From Haliclona indistincta (lineage: Eukaryota > Porifera > Demospongiae > Haplosclerida > Chalinidae), in the NCBI GenBank assembly GCA_964017065.1, contig OZ024783.1, positions 14,382,040 through 14,446,039 on the forward strand: a stretch of DNA of 64,000 nt. Direction: 5' to 3'. The notes beneath the pieces are model-generated. The model searched no databases. It worked only from the letters and a program-made list of their open reading frames with translations, and was not told the DNA's origin. The position numbers and the translations under genes are program-made. Positions 1 to 10,471 of this stretch are shown piece by piece; the first letter of the stretch is position 1; each line of letters starts with the position of its first letter.

Positions 1-211
1 GATATTCCCCATTGCAGGGAAATATATGATATATTTTCCTGGTGCCTTTGATCTTAGAGGCTACTATGGTACAAATGTGTAAAATACAATGTAAATTTTA
101 GCTCGTACCTGGGTATAGTATATGTGGCAAAAATATTGCCATCCCCATGCTTCGTAGTAGTGATTAAAGCCTTGGTGATCGTATTGATAAGCATACTGCA
201 CCAATTATTAA

Positions 212-684
212 CCCTTTAAGGCCTATTGACGCCTTTAGGCATCATAATTGACTCCACCTACTTTAGACGTCATAAAAAGGGAGAATTTTAAAGGCGGTGT
301 CCCCTGTTAACCCAGGGTTCGAAGCCCCTCACTACTTTTGGCATTTTTAAGGCTTCGGGATGCCCGTAAATGCATACTTGGGCATGGAATATGGTCTAAA
401 CTATGCTGTTTGCTCACCTGGTCACCACCAGGTTTTTGTATCAGTCACCAGGGCCAAACGAATACCAAAATTGGCTGAAAAATGACGAGGTCGCAGCACT
501 TAAGCGGCTTCAGTTCTGAGTGGCCAACTCAGAGTTTTAGTACATGGTCGTAAACTTTGACATGCCAGGAAAAAACAATGCTAGTTTGGAATAGCTAGAG
601 TACTGTATGTTGTAGAAAATCGCAAGACAAACTGTCAGTTTAGAGCAGTCGAATTTTTGTCAAAACAATTCAGGGACTAAAGGG
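212..684. mobile_element. piggyBac-like non-autonomous element R1
   Basis: The element begins CCCTTTAAGG and ends CTAAAGGG, and is flanked on both sides by TTAA (208-211 and 685-688). TTAA target plus CCCT ends is the piggyBac signature. No transposase ORF is present (473 bp). Internal sequence is shared with R2 (885-1472) and R3 (46068-46299). Confidence 0.7.
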
Positions 685-884
685 TTAAAAATGGTGGGCT
701 TGGCTTTGACACAATAAATCGGAATTGGTATTAGCATGACAGTGCAATTTAATGTGTTTTCATCAAAAATTGCAAGTTTTGCTAGAAATACTCCAAAATG
801 TTGGAAATCAATTCCAAGTGTTCTAAATATCATTTCAAATCAGTTTATTAAGAAATAGATAGTGAAGGATTTTAAGGTGATTAA

Positions 885-1472
885 CACTTTAGTTCTTGTT
901 GAAAATTTGACTTGCTCTAAATTGGTAGATGTAGTTTGTCTTGCAATTTTCTATAACATGCAGTACACTAGCTGTACCAAGCTAGCACCGTTTTCTACTG
1001 ATACAATTATATATGAAAAATTTATGACCATCCACTTCAAGTTGGCCACTCCCACTTTGGAACTGGTTAAGTGCTTACGTTCGAAGGGGCAGAGCCACGG
1101 GCCTCCCTGCTTTCGACATTTTTAGGGCTTCAGGATGCCTGGAAATGCATACATTGGCATAGAATATAAATAATTATGGTCTATACTGCTCACACCAGGT
1201 TTTTGTATCAGTCACCAGGACTAAAAATAATGAAGACCAAAATTATTATAGCTGGAAAATGATGAGGTTGCAGCACTTAAGTGGCTTCAGTTCCGAAGTG
1301 GGAGTGGCCAACTCGGACTTTAGTACATGGTCGTAAAATTTGACATGCCATGAGAAAACAGTGCTGGTTTGGAACAGCTAGCGTACTGCATGTTATAGAA
1401 AATCGCAGGGCAAACTGTCAGTTTAGAGCTGGCAAGTCAAATTTTCGTCAAAATATTTCAGTAAGTAAAGGG
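885..1472. mobile_element. piggyBac-like foldback element R2
   Basis: Flanked by TTAA at 881-884 and 1473-1476; right end is TAAAGGG. The left half (885-1080) and right half (1275-1472) are imperfect inverted copies, so the element can fold into a long hairpin. The paralogous site near 45063-45080 reads GGTGATTAAGTG with no element, an unoccupied TTAA target. An ORF at 862-1125 merely crosses it and is not a gene. Confidence 0.7.
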
Positions 1473-1648
1473 TTAAGACACAAAAAGCAAAGAATTATTA
1501 GTGTGTAAAATTGTGCTGTCATCACTAAACTCGCTATTAGTTCATCATGTAATGGTGCTTAATTTAAACAGGAGCCCATCGAGACGACATGCACAAGGGA
1601 GCATGCAACTCTGTATACGCCAAAATCCAAACATGGGTGCACATTCTA

Positions 1649-3153
1649 CAGTGCTTCCAGTCTAGACATTCCAAAATTGCACATTTCACTAACATGAAAT
1701 GTTTTTACTCATAAAAACTAAACGATAAGTTTTATAGCAGTCAAACTTGGTGAGAAGGCTGATACATCCTTCTAGAGTAAGTGTGCTTAATCTAAACTGC
1801 AAGCCTTACTTGATCTCAAAGATACAAATGGTGAAGTGGCAGTTGTCGGAAACACCCAATTAGCTTTTATTTTTAGACCATAAAATCTGTAAGAAGCTTA
1901 GTTAAGGAAAGATCTTTGGTGTGCAGGCGAACAACTAGTTCATCTACCAAATACTCTAGAGCCAATGCTTAACTATCACGCAAACTAAAGTTCGGTCCAA
2001 AACAAACTCAAAAATCAACAAAAAATCAAAGTCAGAAAGTTTTTAGACTCAAAAATCTGCAACTTTGCGAGTTAAGAAAAAGCGCTCCGCAGGCAAGTAG
2101 CCTTATGCCTTAGCTAATCACAGCTCTTCGCTCGTGGCTGTAACTTACACCGTCGGCGAATACGAGGTGCTGGTAGCAGCAGCACTCGCCCGCTCTGTTC
2201 GTCTTCGTCTTAGTTTATGACGTGTCAATGACGTTTTCCAAGTTGATGACCGTACATTCCCGCATATTCTATCGGATATGCAGATAAATTGACGNNNNNN
2301 NNNNNNNNNNNNNNNNNNNNNNNNNNNNNNNNNNNNNNNNNNNNNNNNNNNNNNNNNNNNNNNNNNNNNNNNNNNNNNNNNNNNNNNNNNNNNNNNNNNN
2401 NNNNNNNNNNNNNNNNNNNNNNNNNNNNNNNNNNNNNNNNNNNNNNNNNNNNNNNNNNNNNNNNNNNNNNNNNNNNNNNNNNNNNNNNNNNNNNTTCCAA
2501 GTTGATGACCGTACATTCCCGCATATTCTATCGGATATGCAGATAAATTGACGTCATCAATCTGGCAACAGTCATTGGCACGTCATAACTTAGACGAAGA
2601 CGAACAGAGCGGGCGAGTGCTGCTGCTACCAGCACCTCGTATTCGCCGACGGTGTAAGTTACAGCCACGAGCGAAGAGCTGTGATTAGCTAAGGCATAAG
2701 GCTACTTGCCTGCGGAGCGCTTTTTCTTAACTCGCAAAGTTGCAGATTTTTGAGTCTAAAAACTTTCTGACTTTGATTTTTTGTTGATTTTTGAGTTTGT
2801 TTTGGACCGGACTTTAGTTTGCGTGATAGTTAAGCATTGGCTCTAGGGTATTTGGTAGATGAACTAGTTGTTCGCCTGCACACCAAAGATTTTTCCTTAA
2901 CTAAGCTTCTTACAGATTTTATGGTCTAAAAATAAAAGCTAATTGGGTGTTTCCGACAACTGCCACTTCACCATTTGTATCTTTGAGATCAAGTAAGGCT
3001 TGCAGTTTAGACTAAGCACACTTACTCTAGAAGGATGTATCAGCCTTCTCACCAAGTTTGACTGCTATAAAACTTATCGTTTAGTTTTTATGAGTAAAAA
3101 CATTTCATGTTAGTGAAATGTGCAATTTTGGAATGTCTAGACTGGAAGCACTG
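1649..3153. mobile_element. Mariner-like long-arm foldback element B nested in element A
   Basis: Ends are CAGTGCTTCCAG and CTGGAAGCACTG, flanked by TA at 1647-1648 and 3154-3155. TA duplication with CAGT ends is typical of Tc1/mariner relatives. The arms 1649-2232 and 2571-3153 are near-perfect inverted repeats of about 584 bp. The uninterrupted copy of element A at 36193 has ATTCTATTTTTAG where B sits, confirming the boundaries. No transposase ORF; ORFs across the N tract are artefacts. Confidence 0.85.
2295..2494. other. Assembly gap of 200 N, probably spurious
   Basis: Exactly 200 N. The about 59 bases before the gap (about 2236-2294, ending ATAAATTGACG) are repeated directly after it (2495-2553). 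That is what overlapping contig ends left unjoined would give, so the true loop of element B is probably continuous and short. Confidence 0.8.
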
Positions 3154-3690
3154 TAGTTTTAGTGATTCCTTATTATGGTCATATACACGGAACGCATGCG
3201 TAGTCAGTTGAGACACCGGTACAGCGGTACACTCGATCGTGCATATAATTATGCGCTTATCGACGATCACCTGGCTAGCGCTCGTCTTCGCTTGGGAAAT
3301 CTTGGAGCGCCTTGTCTAGTACGCCGTCACAAAAATGTTTCATGCTACAGTACAGTGAGTTGGATCACGATGTGTATGAAGGAATCACTACCGTATCATG
3401 GCGGGTAATTTTGGTGAGAGAAAACTTTGCCGAATTTGACGAATCGTCAAGAAATCTCCAAAATAAAATTCATCAAAATCTGCTTTTTATATTGCAGTAA
3501 TACGTGAGCCAGGCTCTTGATGTCAAAATTTGACCCTCCAAATTACCCGCTATACAGTATATTTAAATTTGATGACCATGTTTGGATATACATGCACTAA
3601 CAAGTACAAAGTTACATGCTCCTTCGCCGGCTCGATATGTTCCTGTTTAAACCTTGAATGTTTTTTCCTTTTTCTACATGTGTCTCAAAG

Positions 3691-3732
3691 GCATTCACAA
3701 GCCTTGCTCGCCGAATCTTGGAGAAGAAATCA
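3691..3732 (+). CDS. Penultimate/last exon of an upstream Rab-like GTPase gene (partial)
   Basis: After an acceptor ending CTCAAAG the exon encodes AFTSLARRILEKKS and meets a GTGAGT donor. It aligns with the last helix exon of the Rab gene at 28634 (AFMNFAREIIDR) and with 51341 (AFIRFARQILEKKSAK), and the upstream pyrimidine-rich intron is also homologous to 51300-51340. This is the alpha-5 helix region of a Rab fold. The GTP-binding exons would lie upstream of the window. No downstream tail exon was identified. Whether the gene is functional cannot be judged from this piece. Confidence 0.6.
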
Positions 3733-3823
3733 GTGAGTAACATTTATCTGTTTTTTCGTATGTTGTATTGTACTTATTTATGTGCATTATCATGGTGTTA
3801 CGGTTACATCAACTGAAAAGAAG

Positions 3824-4480
3824 GTGGCGGGATACCAGAATTAAGGATATTCATGACTTTAGCAAGTATCTTTATTTTCCAGCCATGGGTATTTATACTG
3901 ACAGACTAGCAGAGTGTAGTTTGCTTGTCTATCGATAGACTTCAACAGTATCAAGTTATAGCCGTGCAGCGTTGGCCATATCTAAAAGACGAGCCCGCCC
4001 AGTGGCGACCAAGAACGTTCAGTTGGGAACATCTTTCTATAGAGTTCGAAGCTAAAACTGCTCAAGCAAGCTCATCTGCACAAAAATGTTTGCATGCATT
4101 TCGCTGAGCGATGTGTGCACGCGATATTATAGCAACGCACTCTTGATGCCAGGCAGCGACACAGCTGTAATATACCTTGTACTGATGAACATAGTTCAGC
4201 GAAATCCATGCAACCGTTTTTGCACAGATGGCAGATGAGCTTGCTGGAACAGTCTTAGTTTCAAAATCTTCACACAACTAAAGAATGATGTCTCCAACCG
4301 ATCGTTCTTGGTCACCACCGAGCGGACTCGTCTTTCCGCTATGGCTAACACTGCGCGGCTGAAATTTGATATAATTATTTGAAGTCTTTTGATAGACCAG
4401 CAAACTACACTCTGCGAGTCCTTCTGTGCAAAATAAATACCCATGGATAGAAAATAAAGATACTCCCTAAATTCATATGA
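3824..4480. mobile_element. Foldback element related to the GGTGGCGG family
   Basis: The two halves (about 3840-4110 and 4195-4475) are inverted copies: the stretch with CCATGGGTATTTA on the left recurs inverted as AAATACCCATGG on the right, and CAAGCAAGCTCATCTGCACA recurs inverted near 4225. The left edge carries AAGGTGGCGG and TTCATGACTTT..GCAAGTATC, shared with elements at 10472 and 49515. Exact ends and target duplication were not resolved. Confidence 0.6.
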
Positions 4481-4559
4481 ATATCATTAATTAAGCTTTC
4501 TGATAGGGTTGGTTTTCAACTTTTACCTCCTCCTTTTTTAACTTCAATGAGGGTTGGTT

Positions 4560-4745
4560 ACCCATGTGGGTCGTGTGACTTTACCATGTAGAGCACATGA
4601 CTTCCTGGAAAATATTCGATGTTCCAAACAGAAAATCACATGGCTTTATTGCATATTGCCTTGGAGTCACATGATCTCCAGGGAAATGCTCTATAAACTG
4701 TGAGCGGTGCCTTTGATCTAAAGGCCTGCTATGATACAAGCGAGA
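4560..4745. repeat. Interspersed repeat containing GGTGCCTTTGATCTAAAGG
   Basis: Shares GCATATTGCC..GGGTCACA, CAGGGAAAT and GTGCCTTTGATCTAAAGG.CTGCTATGATACAAG with 50620-50745 and, partly, with 1-75. Intergenic; no coding potential. 4481-4930 otherwise holds nothing recognised. Confidence 0.5.
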
Positions 4746-4929
4746 ATAATTAACTGAGGCCTTGAGAATATTGATAACTCAGTGCTAGCCAGCAAAGCAA
4801 CTTGTTAGCAGCACAAAATACACACACACAGTGCTTCTTGCTTCACATTGGAAGAAACGGACATTGATTTATGGATTGGTCAGATCCATGCTTAGCTTCC
4901 TTTGTTGCGCGATTAACAGATTGAGTGGC

Positions 4930-5680
4930 AATCTATGTGATTACGCAGGACGCACGTGACCAACCACACGAATTCTAGGAGTAGAGTATCGCCATGCATA
5001 TTGGCGTCTGGAGTCTTCGAAGAACAAATCACCGAGTAAGCTCGTGTAGTATCATCGTTCTGCTGCTCGTCAGATAGTACCACAGCAGTACAGAATTTTG
5101 TGACTAGATGGGCGGGCTCGAATGCTATGCAGAGTGCATGAGCTAGTTTCAGTATTCAGGAATAATACATTTTGAGCTGCAAGTTTAAGAGGTAACATAA
5201 AGAAATTACCAACAACAAAACTAATATTATAAACAAAGAAATACAAAATCTGAAACTCAAAAAATGACACAAACAAGAAAATAAAAAGATTTCTATCGAA
5301 ATCAGAAGGATGTAGGGATGAATGAAATCTGCTACTGGTCCACAATGTAAACCAACAAGGAACTAGCATGGAATGGTAACACGATTGACTTGCTAATAGA
5401 CCATAGATCCCTACATCAGTGGCTGCACATAAGATCAATATTTTGTCACAGTCAAGTTGAATTCAATACAATGCACTTCGGTGTCAGTCAACAGCAACTA
5501 GCTGAATTAGCTGTAGTCTGCCACAGCAGCCACTGATGTAGGGATCTATGGTCTATTAGCAAGTCAATCGTGTTACCATTCCATGCTAGTTCCTTTTTGG
5601 TTTACATTGTGGACCAGTAGCAGATTTCATTCATCCCTACATCCACCTGATTTCATAAGAAATCTTTTTTTTTTGGACAA
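4930..5680 (+). mobile_element. HLP family element, truncated at its hairpin end (HLP-0)
   Basis: Contains the family's GTGACCAACCACACGAATTCTAG and CTGGAGTCTTCGAAGAAC blocks and ends in the long palindrome (left arm about 5275-5415, right arm about 5530-5675) whose inner edges read ATCCCTACATCAGTGGCTG and its inverse. The AGGGAGGCAC hairpin head is missing, so this copy is incomplete. ORFs inside are repeat translations. Confidence 0.75.
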
Positions 5681-5837
5681 ATATGTAGCAGACAAACATT
5701 TCCCAATCCAGTTGTTCATGAAGCATTTCTACTATTATATCACAGGAAAATACGCCATTGACTACAGCCAAACCAATTCCAAAAATGAAACCTGAAGCAG
5801 ATGGTAAGTTACCACAAAATGAGTGTCATATAAATAT

Positions 5838-7512
5838 ATTAGGGAGGCACGGTAGTGCCTCCCTATGTAGGGTTGAACGAGAAAAAAAAGATGGCGGCTA
5901 CATACAATGTATTAGCGTTCAAACGCTGATATTTCGCCTGGTGATGAATTTTATACATCAAAAGACACTTAAATCTGCTATCGGGCATTGCTCCATTATA
6001 CAGTAGCAAGGTGATTGCTCGAGATTGTTGCTAAAGTGAAGAAACTAAAATCGGTGAAAATCGTGTTTCGTCATCTTTGTTTTCTTATTCTTTCTTCTTT
6101 CTTCAACTCGCCTAGCGCCTCTACGTGAGCAGTGCCGAGACCAAAACACCCACGAACAGTCGTGAAATTCTCCTGGCATGTGCCTTTTGAACTAAGTTTT
6201 TAGCGAAACGGCGATATAAATTCCGCGATTTCTCGATCGTGATCCATTGTCAGCTAAGTTTTAGACGCCATTAATGTGATTGCGCAATACGCACGTGACC
6301 ATGCAGTGGTTAGGGCACGTGACCAAGCACTAGCTTGAGTATCTCCACGCCGTATGGTTCACGGAGAACACATATCTGTATGGAGTCTTCGAAGAACGGC
6401 AAGCTATAAGATCACCATTCTGCGCTTGCCAGATATAAATTATTACCGCCGTACAATACAGGTCAACAAACTAGTGTGGGCGGGGCTCGTATGCACTGCA
6501 TGCATACATGCGTAGGAGAGCTGACAGTATAGCATAACAATTATTTTTTGCTACAAGTTTAAAATAAAGAAAAGCCATCAACAACAAGAAACAAAACAAT
6601 GGTGGAACAAAGACGGCTCAGTACGTCCATGATAATTATTTGAACTGCGCTTCACTAAAAAAGTAAGAAGGACACAAACAAGAAAATTAAAAAGATTTCT
6701 ATCGAAATCAAAAGGATGTAGGGTTGTGAAGTCTACCACTGGTTCACAATGTAAACTAACAAGGAACAAGCATGGAATTGTAACACAATTGACTTGCTAA
6801 CAGATAGGGCTTGGCAAATTATGCTCGAAATTCACTTAATTATGCTATGCTCCTATGCTCACAATTGTTGTTATTATGCTCACTATTATGCTTGCTTTAA
6901 TTATATTCATAGCTATAGGATTATTATCAACATGGGGTGTGGTTATTTACACGTGGCGCCATAGCGGCGTCATTGCTCAACTCCCAGTTTAAGCACTCGC
7001 AGTTCTCAGCTTTAGAGGACTACTTGGAAACATCACTTATGTTGCAGTATAATAAGCGCGAGTGAACTTTGCTAACTCAATCATCTGTACATTTATATTT
7101 GTATCCACTTTTTGTATTTTGTACTTTCATGTCTGTTTTTTTTTTTCAAATTTCGAAACAATAGTCAAATGTTAATGATTATGCTCGGATATTACATAAT
7201 TATGCCAGCATATGCTACTATGCTTCTACTAAGTAATTATGCCCAAAATTATGCCAGCATAATTCGCCAAGGCCTACTAACAGACCATAGATCCCTACAT
7301 CAGTGGCTGTACACAGCTGAATGCACGTCAGGTGTCAGCAGTCAACAAGTAGGTCAACCACACCAGCCACTGATGTAGGGATCTATGGTCTGTTAGCAAG
7401 TCAATTGTGTTACAATTCCATGCTTGTTCGATGTTAGTTTACATTGTGAACCAGTGGTAGATTTCACAACCCTACATCCTTTTAATTTCGATAGAAATCT
7501 TTTTAATTTTCT
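5838..7512 (+). mobile_element. HLP family element with a nested hAT-like element (HLP-1)
   Basis: Starts TTAGGGAGGCACGGTAGTGC (a perfect hairpin) preceded by A, continues through the common body and a TTTC-rich tract near 6090, and ends in the long palindrome whose arms are 6680-6800 and 7285-7512. The palindrome loop is split by an hAT-like insertion at 6805-7276. No protein recognised; the body ORFs follow DNA conservation only. Confidence 0.8.
6805..7276. mobile_element. hAT-like non-autonomous element
   Basis: An 8-bp direct duplication CTAACAGA flanks it (6797-6804 and 7277-7284). Its ends are inverted: TAGGGCTTGGCAAATTATGC and GCATAATTCGCCAAGGCCTA. An 8-bp duplication with TAGGG ends is characteristic of hAT transposons. 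The interior (472 bp) is AT-rich with repeated TTATGCTC motifs and no transposase. Confidence 0.85.
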
Positions 7513-7518
7513 TTACAC

Positions 7519-8165
7519 ACATACACAGACGGACACAAACGCATAACCCTCACGCATACTGCGCACGGGTAAAAATAAAGTTGTCTGCGAAACGTTTCAC
7601 ACTTTAACGTGCGAAAACAGTTTTCTAGACTTTGTCGCCTACACAAGAGTTTAGTCGACATAGAAACTATCCAGTTCGAATTTTTTGTTTGTAGGGTAGA
7701 CAATTCTCGTACTCTTGGCTGTAGGACTTGTTGAAATAATGTGTAAAGCACAGTAACCTTGTTACCGCATCGACGGCCATTGTTTACATATGTGAACAGC
7801 TTGTGAATAGTTGTGGTAACCACAGCAATGGATAATTTTATGCGTTAATGAGCGTACCCGCAACCTTAAAGACTATACAAATAAAATTATATGTGTGTCA
7901 TCAAAAACATAGTGCTCTTACACGGACATGTAGCTTTAGAAAGCCATGGATTAGCCGCTCGAGCAAGGCTTGCCAGCTCAGAAAACGTCTTCATAGGACT
8001 ATAGATTCAGAGAAGAAGCCGCAAAGTGCATTTTTGTGGAGAATTTCGAGTGGTGAGATGTAAACAAGCGTGCTTTTTGATTTCACACACACAATGTACG
8101 TACGTACATACGTACGTACACAGACGGACACAAACGCATAACCCTCGCGCATACTGCGCATGGCT
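7519..8165. repeat. Repeat family ending CCCTCGCGCATACTGCGCA, two partial ends
   Basis: ACACAGACGGACACAAACGCATAACCCTC.CGCATACTGCGCA occurs at 7523-7565 and again at 8119-8160, preceded in the second case by an ACGT-rich stretch. About 7905-8165 is homologous, inverted, to 39929-40150 (shared blocks around GAAAGCCATG and GCTCGAGCAAGG). It looks like two juxtaposed ends of one transposon family. No coding region was recognised. Confidence 0.55.
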
Positions 8166-8198
8166 GGCAAAAAAAGAATTATTACAAACTGTAATCTA

Positions 8199-8925
8199 CA
8201 AGTACAGGAATTATTTTAAAGTAAAGTAAAAAGGTTTTAATAAAAAAACTAAAAAGTGTAAGGATGACGCTTGCAAAAGTAAAGGAACAAGATGGGATGA
8301 TGCTTGCAAAAAGTAAAGGAACAAGATGGGATGATGCTTGCAAAAGTAAAGGAACAAGATGGGATGATGCTTGCAAAATTAAAGGAACAAGATGGGATGA
8401 TGCTTGCAAAAGTAAAGGAACAAGATGGGATGATGCTGCAAATGTAAAACTCCCAAGTATCCCTACATCAGCGGCTTGCTGCGATTACATGCAACTGACA
8501 GATGCGGAATCCTCTTCCTATGCCTTTTAAAACCGTCAATTACTTAATTGGACTGGGCCCTCCAAACACTCTACTTCATCGGACTGCATCTTCCTAAACA
8601 CATACTCCTCTAGTTATTTACAACCGTCAATTAGTTCATTGGACAGCGTCCTCCAAAACACAGACACCTCTAGTTATTTACAACTGTCAATTATTTCATC
8701 GGACTGCGTCCTCCGTCAAACCGCTGATGTAGGGATACTTGGGACTTTACATTTGCAGCATCATCCCATCTTGTTCCTTTACTTTTGCAAGCATCATCCC
8801 ATCTTGTTCCTTTACTTTTGCAAGCATCATCCCACCTCGTTCCTTTACTTTTGCAAGCGTCATCCCTACACTTTTTAGTTTTTTATTAAAACTTTTTTAC
8901 TTTACTTGTTCCTGTTACTTTTTTG
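8199..8925. repeat. Large palindrome whose arms carry a minisatellite
   Basis: Arms 8199-8468 and 8716-8925 are inverted copies. Each arm holds tandem units of about 29 bp containing GGAACAAGATGGGATGATGC (five in the left arm, three to four in the right). The inner edges are AAGTATCCCTACATCAGCGG and its inverse, close to the inner edge of the HLP palindromes. ORFs with a repeating peptide here are translations of the minisatellite. Confidence 0.8.
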
Positions 8926-9786
8926 ATCACTATCAGCTTGAATTTATTAGCTGTATTCTATGCTAGCTTTTTTTCAACTCTGTGAGCAGCAGGTATACTA
9001 GTCTAGTAGATCAGAAGGTGCATAGCCTCTAGACAGAGAGTCAAGGAACATGGATTGTTATTTCAGCACTAATCACAAGAATAATGAAAAGGTTTAAATT
9101 ATTTAGAGAGGTTGAGAGTATGAGTTGAAAACATGTTATTTCTTACAACTGTAATGGATGAAGAAGACTAACAACTCAGTGGAACACTATGATGATCATG
9201 GCTGCAAGCCATCAGTCCGTAGACTAGTCCCAGGCTTGCATGTTGATGTCGATATCACGATCACAGAGGCTTCTAGCTTTTTACAATGACCAATGTCCAG
9301 TTTTCAACAGCACAGGGGTCCTATGGGTACAGCTTACGCCGGGTAGTGTAAGAAACTTTTTAGCTACCCTAGCCTAGATTGGGTACGGTAGCCACTGTCG
9401 TTCAGCGTGTGGCCGTTTGCCGTGGGTCATGATGTCAACATAGACAGATCAGTGTTGCCCAGGATATAGTATACTGCGTTAAACAAATGTTCATACCTCT
9501 AGGCTCCTGCTTGCGCGCTAAAGTGCCCAGAGCAGAGAGAAAGCTAGTCTAGCAAGGGGTGGTCAAGGAATGGTCAAGCGGTCAAGGCTCGCTGGGCCCA
9601 CTCTAGTCAACGGTCAAGACGTGCCCAAGCTAGCTAATTAGTACCAGGGGCTTACTCGTTACCACTGGTCAACGCGGTAAAATCGGTGTGCGGTCAACGG
9701 TCAAGGCCCGATTTTGGCCGGTCAAAATTCTTGACCGCGGTCGCAGATGTGAGTACAGGACCAATTATTGGAGTGACCACCCCTTG
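8926..9786. other. Gene-free interval with clustered GGTCAA motifs
   Basis: No ORF of note. 9548-9740 contains many GGTCAA/GGTCAAGG repeats in irregular spacing, some inverted (TTGACCG), and 9280-9400 contains small imperfect hairpins. Nothing else recognised. Confidence 0.5.
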
Positions 9787-10114
9787 TCTAGCAGCTGACC
9801 CTCTCCACGCCTACTGATAATTGGATGGACGGCAGGAGAGGGTCTAGCAGACATTGCCATTCATAGTTTTCAACTGACCAATCAGATTCGTCATGAATAT
9901 AATTGACAAAAATCTGTCAATTATATTCACAGGTTCGTAATGACGTATTTACATGATGAATATCATTTCAAGATGGCATCTTGTGAGCTATGGTACGTAA
10001 TGCGGTTTACTTCATTATTATTCATAAAAATTCGATGAATGACAATGTTTGCTAGACCCTCTCCTGCCGTCCATCCAATTATCAGTAGGCATGGAGAGGG
10101 TCAGCTGCTAGACT
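9787..10114. mobile_element. Foldback element with about 80-bp inverted ends
   Basis: Left arm 9787-9867 and right arm 10033-10114 are almost perfect inverses, starting GTCTAGCAGCTGACCCTCTC. The core holds a second hairpin around ATAATTGACA..TGTCAATTAT. It is related to the outer ends of the adjacent element (10118-11330) through AGGGTCTAGCA and CATTGCCATTCATAGTTT. Confidence 0.75.
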
Positions 10115-10192
10115 AAGAGAAAGCTAGTCTGGGCGCTGCCCTCCCACCTATTGAGTGGGTGGTGGACGGCGTGTAGGGTCTAGCAAACAATA

Positions 10193-10369
10193 CAGGAAAT
10201 TGCAACGTCCTTGCACCAGCCACACGCGAAGCAAGAAATGCTTGGTCAGCAATAATCAGTGATCATGTGATTTTTCTGTACAGCTAACTGACGTATACAC
10301 GTGATCATTGCTGACTAAGCATTCTCGCTTCGCGTGATGTGGCTGGTGCAAGAACGTTGCAATTTCCTG
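10193..10369. mobile_element. Palindromic TA-target miniature element
   Basis: Ends CAGGAAATTGCAACGT and ACGTTGCAATTTCCTG with TA on both sides (10191-10192, 10370-10371). The whole 177 bp folds on itself, including the CTTGCACCAGCC.ACACGCGAAGC block and its inverse. Confidence 0.8.
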
Positions 10370-10471
10370 TACCATTCTATATTAATCGTGTATAAAAATA
10401 AATTATTGCAATGATAAGTGGGGATTCCTCAATGCCATTGTACAGCATGAATTGCTGCACACTGCGCTGGT

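Larger units (their letters stand above)
1569..3645. mobile_element. Terminal-inverted-repeat element A, interrupted by element B
   Basis: Left end CAGGAGCCCATCGAG and right end CTCGATATGTTCCTG form an imperfect inverted repeat of about 65 bp. A 6-bp duplication TTTAAA flanks it (1563-1568, 3646-3651). The paralogous intron at about 51287-51298 reads AATTTAAATCTTGAATG without the element, a clean empty site. A second, uninterrupted copy lies at 36193-36638. Superfamily not assigned; no transposase seen. Confidence 0.8.
1..3805 (+). repeat. Segmental duplication, copy 1 (3' intron and exon of a Rab-like gene)
   Basis: Non-transposon sequence here matches 39803-51490 in the same order: the stretch at about 100-205 matches 39803-39925, 715-750 matches 40275-40310, 780-880 matches 44975-45110, 1480-1568 matches the flanks around 50760 and 51222-51300, and 3650-3805 matches 51300-51485. 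The match includes intron sequence on both sides of the AF..LAR..LEKK exon, so it is a genomic duplication rather than a protein-only resemblance. Each copy carries different insertions. Confidence 0.8.

Noticed and set aside
2145..2546. ORFs spanning the N run
   Set aside because: Open only because N codons cannot be stops.
8230..8450. Possible CRISPR-like array
   Set aside because: Units are contiguous with no unique spacers, and the array is mirrored in a palindrome of eukaryotic DNA.
8264..8530. ORF with repeating KGTRWDDACKSK peptide
   Set aside because: Translation of the minisatellite within a palindrome; the opposite strand is equally open.
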